NCBI GenBank assembly: GCA_002373815.1
Contig: DFKH01000107.1
Location: 1-6,956, forward strand
Origin: Alphaproteobacteria bacterium UBA3650
Lineage (GTDB): Bacteria; Pseudomonadota; Alphaproteobacteria; CAAHEQ01; UBA3637
Length of the DNA stretch: 6,956 bases
Reading direction: 5' to 3'
Shown here: positions 5,542 through 6,956 of the stretch, one piece after another
How the letters are laid out: each line of letters opens with the position of its first letter
Numbering within the stretch: the stretch's first letter is position 1
Notes under the pieces: model-generated
Told to the model about the DNA's origin: nothing
The model's database searches: none
The model's input: the letters and a program-made list of their open reading frames with translations, nothing else
Program-made: the position numbers and the translations under genes

Positions 5542-6234
5542 ATGAGTAAATTAAAAGAGAAATTTTTAAAAATAGCAAAATCAAGAACTGCTACGATTTT
5601 GGCTTCTGTTCTTGCGACTGCGGGGGCTATGAAGGCTTTTGAAAAAAATAATGATTCAGATTCTTTTGCAGCTTTTCGGGATGTCGTGGGCGAAATTTCT
5701 AGGGTCGATATGGTTGGAGATAAGGGCAGCTTGAAGGTTTATCTTGATGAGGAATTGAGTTATATTTCAGCAAACTTATATGATGGTACCACAGTTGAGA
5801 CTGCAATTACTGATCATGATAAAGACTCATCTGTTGTTTCTCAAGTGACTGATTCAAATGGTAAAGTGAAAGTTGTGTACCAAGGAGATAAAAACGGAAC
5901 TGTAAATCAGACCATGGATGAGAGTGGAGAGATTATAGAGACTATTCGGAATGGTAAGGTTGTTTCTAATGATTCAGTAAAGGTGGATCAGAAAGCTGTT
6001 GAGGCGCAGTTGAATTTGGCTAAAGTTGCTTTAGGCGTTCCTTTGATCCATGGAAATGGGGATGTCGATATTAAGGCAGGTGGTATTGGTGGACCTGTTG
6101 ATTCTTTGGGTAATCCATCGCCAGGTGCAGGTAATGCGTCCCAAAAAATAAAAGAGAGAATTGGATTGCAGCCAAGGCAATTGGGCGTGTCGGCCCGAGG
6201 GCTTAATCCCAAGGATTTAACGTCTGACAGATGA
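5542..6234 (+). CDS. Unrecognised, probably exported or membrane-anchored protein
   Basis: I do not recognise this 230-residue protein. The N-terminus is very basic (seven Lys/Arg in the first 15 residues) and is followed by a hydrophobic stretch, roughly TATILASVLATAGAM (16-30). It could be a signal peptide, with A-G-A or M-K-A as possible cleavage sites, or a short membrane anchor. The middle (47-148) is rich in short beta-prone segments with turn motifs such as DSNGK, DKNGT, DESGE and RNGKV, spaced about 10-13 residues apart. A helix-prone segment (150-165) leads to a Gly/Pro/Asn-rich low-complexity stretch, IKAGGIGGPVDSLGNPSPGAG (177-197), and a basic tail ending LNPKDLTSDR. No catalytic motif is visible. 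The start is fixed by AGAAAGGA, which ends 7 nt upstream of the ATG. A near-consensus promoter and a clean terminator bracket it, so it is monocistronic and likely well expressed. A secreted, lineage-specific structural or surface protein is a guess. Confidence 0.8.
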   Translation: MSKLKEKFLKIAKSRTATILASVLATAGAMKAFEKNNDSDSFAAFRDVVGEISRVDMVGDKGSLKVYLDEELSYISANLYDGTTVETAITDHDKDSSVVSQVTDSNGKVKVVYQGDKNGTVNQTMDESGEIIETIRNGKVVSNDSVKVDQKAVEAQLNLAKVALGVPLIHGNGDVDIKAGGIGGPVDSLGNPSPGAGNASQKIKERIGLQPRQLGVSARGLNPKDLTSDR

Positions 6235-6236
6235 CG

Positions 6237-6266
6237 AAAGGTAATCTTTTGATTGCCTTTTGTTTT
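6237..6266 (+). terminator. Intrinsic terminator of the unrecognised exported-protein gene
   Basis: AAAGGTAATC (6237-6246), the loop TTTT, and GATTGCCTTT (6251-6260) form a 10-bp stem with one G-U pair, followed by TGTTTT. It starts 3 nt after the stop codon. The T-rich tail exists only for plus-strand transcription. The convergent heptose kinase stop (6267-6265) is inside the tail, so the two genes meet here with virtually no spacer. Confidence 0.85.
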
Positions 6267-6956
6267 AGCGTAGGTTCATCACTGATGTTTTTGGGGTAAA
6301 TGTGATGGGTTCGGCGTTGAAGATGTCGCGTAATGTTGATTTGAGTTCTTGATGAGAGACGGTTGCGGTTCCTTCTTTTTTTACAACAACACCCGATCCT
6401 ATGTTGGCTAGATCCAGTGCATTTTCTAATGATGTGCAGGCGCCAGTTGCTGCGCTTAATATTGCAAGTGTTGTATCTCCAGCCCCAGATATATCAACAA
6501 CAGATTGAGGGGATGTGTGGTGATAGGTGGTTGATTTTTCATCAGAGGCCATGAGTCCATATTCACCCAGTGTTATTACTAAATTTTTGACCCCCAATAT
6601 ATCGCGAACGATGGGAGATAATTGTTTTATTTTTTCTAAATCTTGAGTGTTTGCAGGATCTAATTTTTCAATATTTTGGACACCAGGAGCTACTTTTTTT
6701 ATAATAGATTTAAACTCTGTTAGATTGGGTTTGAGTAATGTTGCGCCAGTATATTTTGTATAATCATCTCCTTTGGGAGAAACCAAAACATCTTTAAAAA
6801 GTTTGTTGGCTTCCTCTATAATTCCTTGCGCGATGCGAGGTGTAATAAAACCCTTGTTATAATCGGAAATAGCCACGACATTCACATGTGGAAGAAGGGT
6901 TGAGATTTGATGGATAATTTTATCTTCCTGTTGCTTTGTCAATGTTAAAGGTTCTT
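6265..6956 (-). CDS. D-glycero-beta-D-manno-heptose-7-phosphate kinase (RfaE1/HldA-type), C-terminal part
   Basis: A PfkB/ribokinase-family sugar kinase fits the enzyme that phosphorylates heptose-7-phosphate at C1 in ADP-heptose synthesis for the LPS core. The frame is open to the right edge, so the first 80-100 residues are probably missing; the TTG at 6942 is not a convincing start. Visible in order are VVAISDYNKGF (typical SDYxKG of this family), VSPKGDDYTKYTGATLLKPN with the TPN-like LKPNLTEF, VITLGEYGLM, and VDISGAGDTT, whose GAGDT is encoded at 6486-6472. The Asp is the catalytic base, and the glycines form the anion hole. Near the C-terminus, IGSGVVVKKEGTATVSHQEL matches the family ending GTATVS. 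The protein stops about 25 residues later, so there is no fused nucleotidyltransferase domain as in HldE; the second activity would have to be encoded elsewhere. The family commonly has DPKG where this protein has SPKG. Another PfkB sugar kinase is possible but less likely. Confidence 0.87.
   Translation of the reverse strand, partial: EPLTLTKQQEDKIIHQISTLLPHVNVVAISDYNKGFITPRIAQGIIEEANKLFKDVLVSPKGDDYTKYTGATLLKPNLTEFKSIIKKVAPGVQNIEKLDPANTQDLEKIKQLSPIVRDILGVKNLVITLGEYGLMASDEKSTTYHHTSPQSVVDISGAGDTTLAILSAATGACTSLENALDLANIGSGVVVKKEGTATVSHQELKSTLRDIFNAEPITFTPKTSVMNLR

Noticed and set aside
5988..6212. Minus-strand reading frame of 74 codons
   Set aside because: It is the shadow of the Gly/Pro-rich tail of the exported protein; the Pro-rich translation is a by-product, and the gene on the other strand has promoter, ribosome site and terminator.
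6363..6554. Plus-strand reading frame of 63 codons
   Set aside because: It is antisense to the GAGDT region of the heptose kinase and has no ribosome site or family match.
1..6956. CRISPR arrays, insertion sequences, tRNA or rRNA genes
   Set aside because: I saw no spaced direct repeats, transposase fragments, terminal inverted repeats or cloverleaf sequences in the window.

Overview
The window reads as a compact, AT-rich alphaproteobacterial chromosome segment. The partial topoisomerase at the left edge is ParC-like, with the residue pattern of alphaproteobacterial ParC. There is an IalB-family exported protein, a family typical of Alphaproteobacteria, and a partial heptose-7-phosphate kinase, which implies a Gram-negative cell with heptose-containing surface polysaccharide. 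The low GC and short spacers fit a host-associated or reduced lineage, but genus cannot be read from the sequence.

Layout: (1) 1-1401, minus strand, the first 467 codons of parC. (2) 1402-1608, a divergent intergenic region with back-to-back promoter candidates and small palindromes. (3) 1609-2004, plus strand, a DUF488-family protein. (4) 2052-4347, plus strand, a probable operon of an IalB-family exported protein, a zeta-toxin-like P-loop kinase and an aminoglycoside phosphotransferase/choline kinase-like protein; the gap between the first two is 8 nt and the two kinases overlap by 8 nt. (5) 4429-5487, rlmN, with its own promoter candidate that overlaps a palindrome. (6) 5542-6234, an unrecognised, probably exported or membrane-anchored protein, driven by the best promoter in the window, whose -35 box overlaps the rlmN stop, and closed by a clear intrinsic terminator. 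(7) 6265-6956, minus strand and convergent, the C-terminal part of a PfkB-family heptose kinase (RfaE1/HldA-like) running off the right edge.

Housekeeping functions (DNA decatenation, 23S rRNA/tRNA methylation, heptose precursor synthesis) flank the more unusual middle. The most interesting item is the two-kinase pair at 2625-4347. A zeta-like kinase has an intact Walker A but apparently a Gly at the position of the catalytic Asp of the streptococcal zeta toxin. It has no visible epsilon antitoxin and is translationally coupled to an APH-fold kinase. The second most interesting item is the parC promoter geometry, which places the predicted transcription start on the A of the ATG and so predicts a leaderless parC mRNA.
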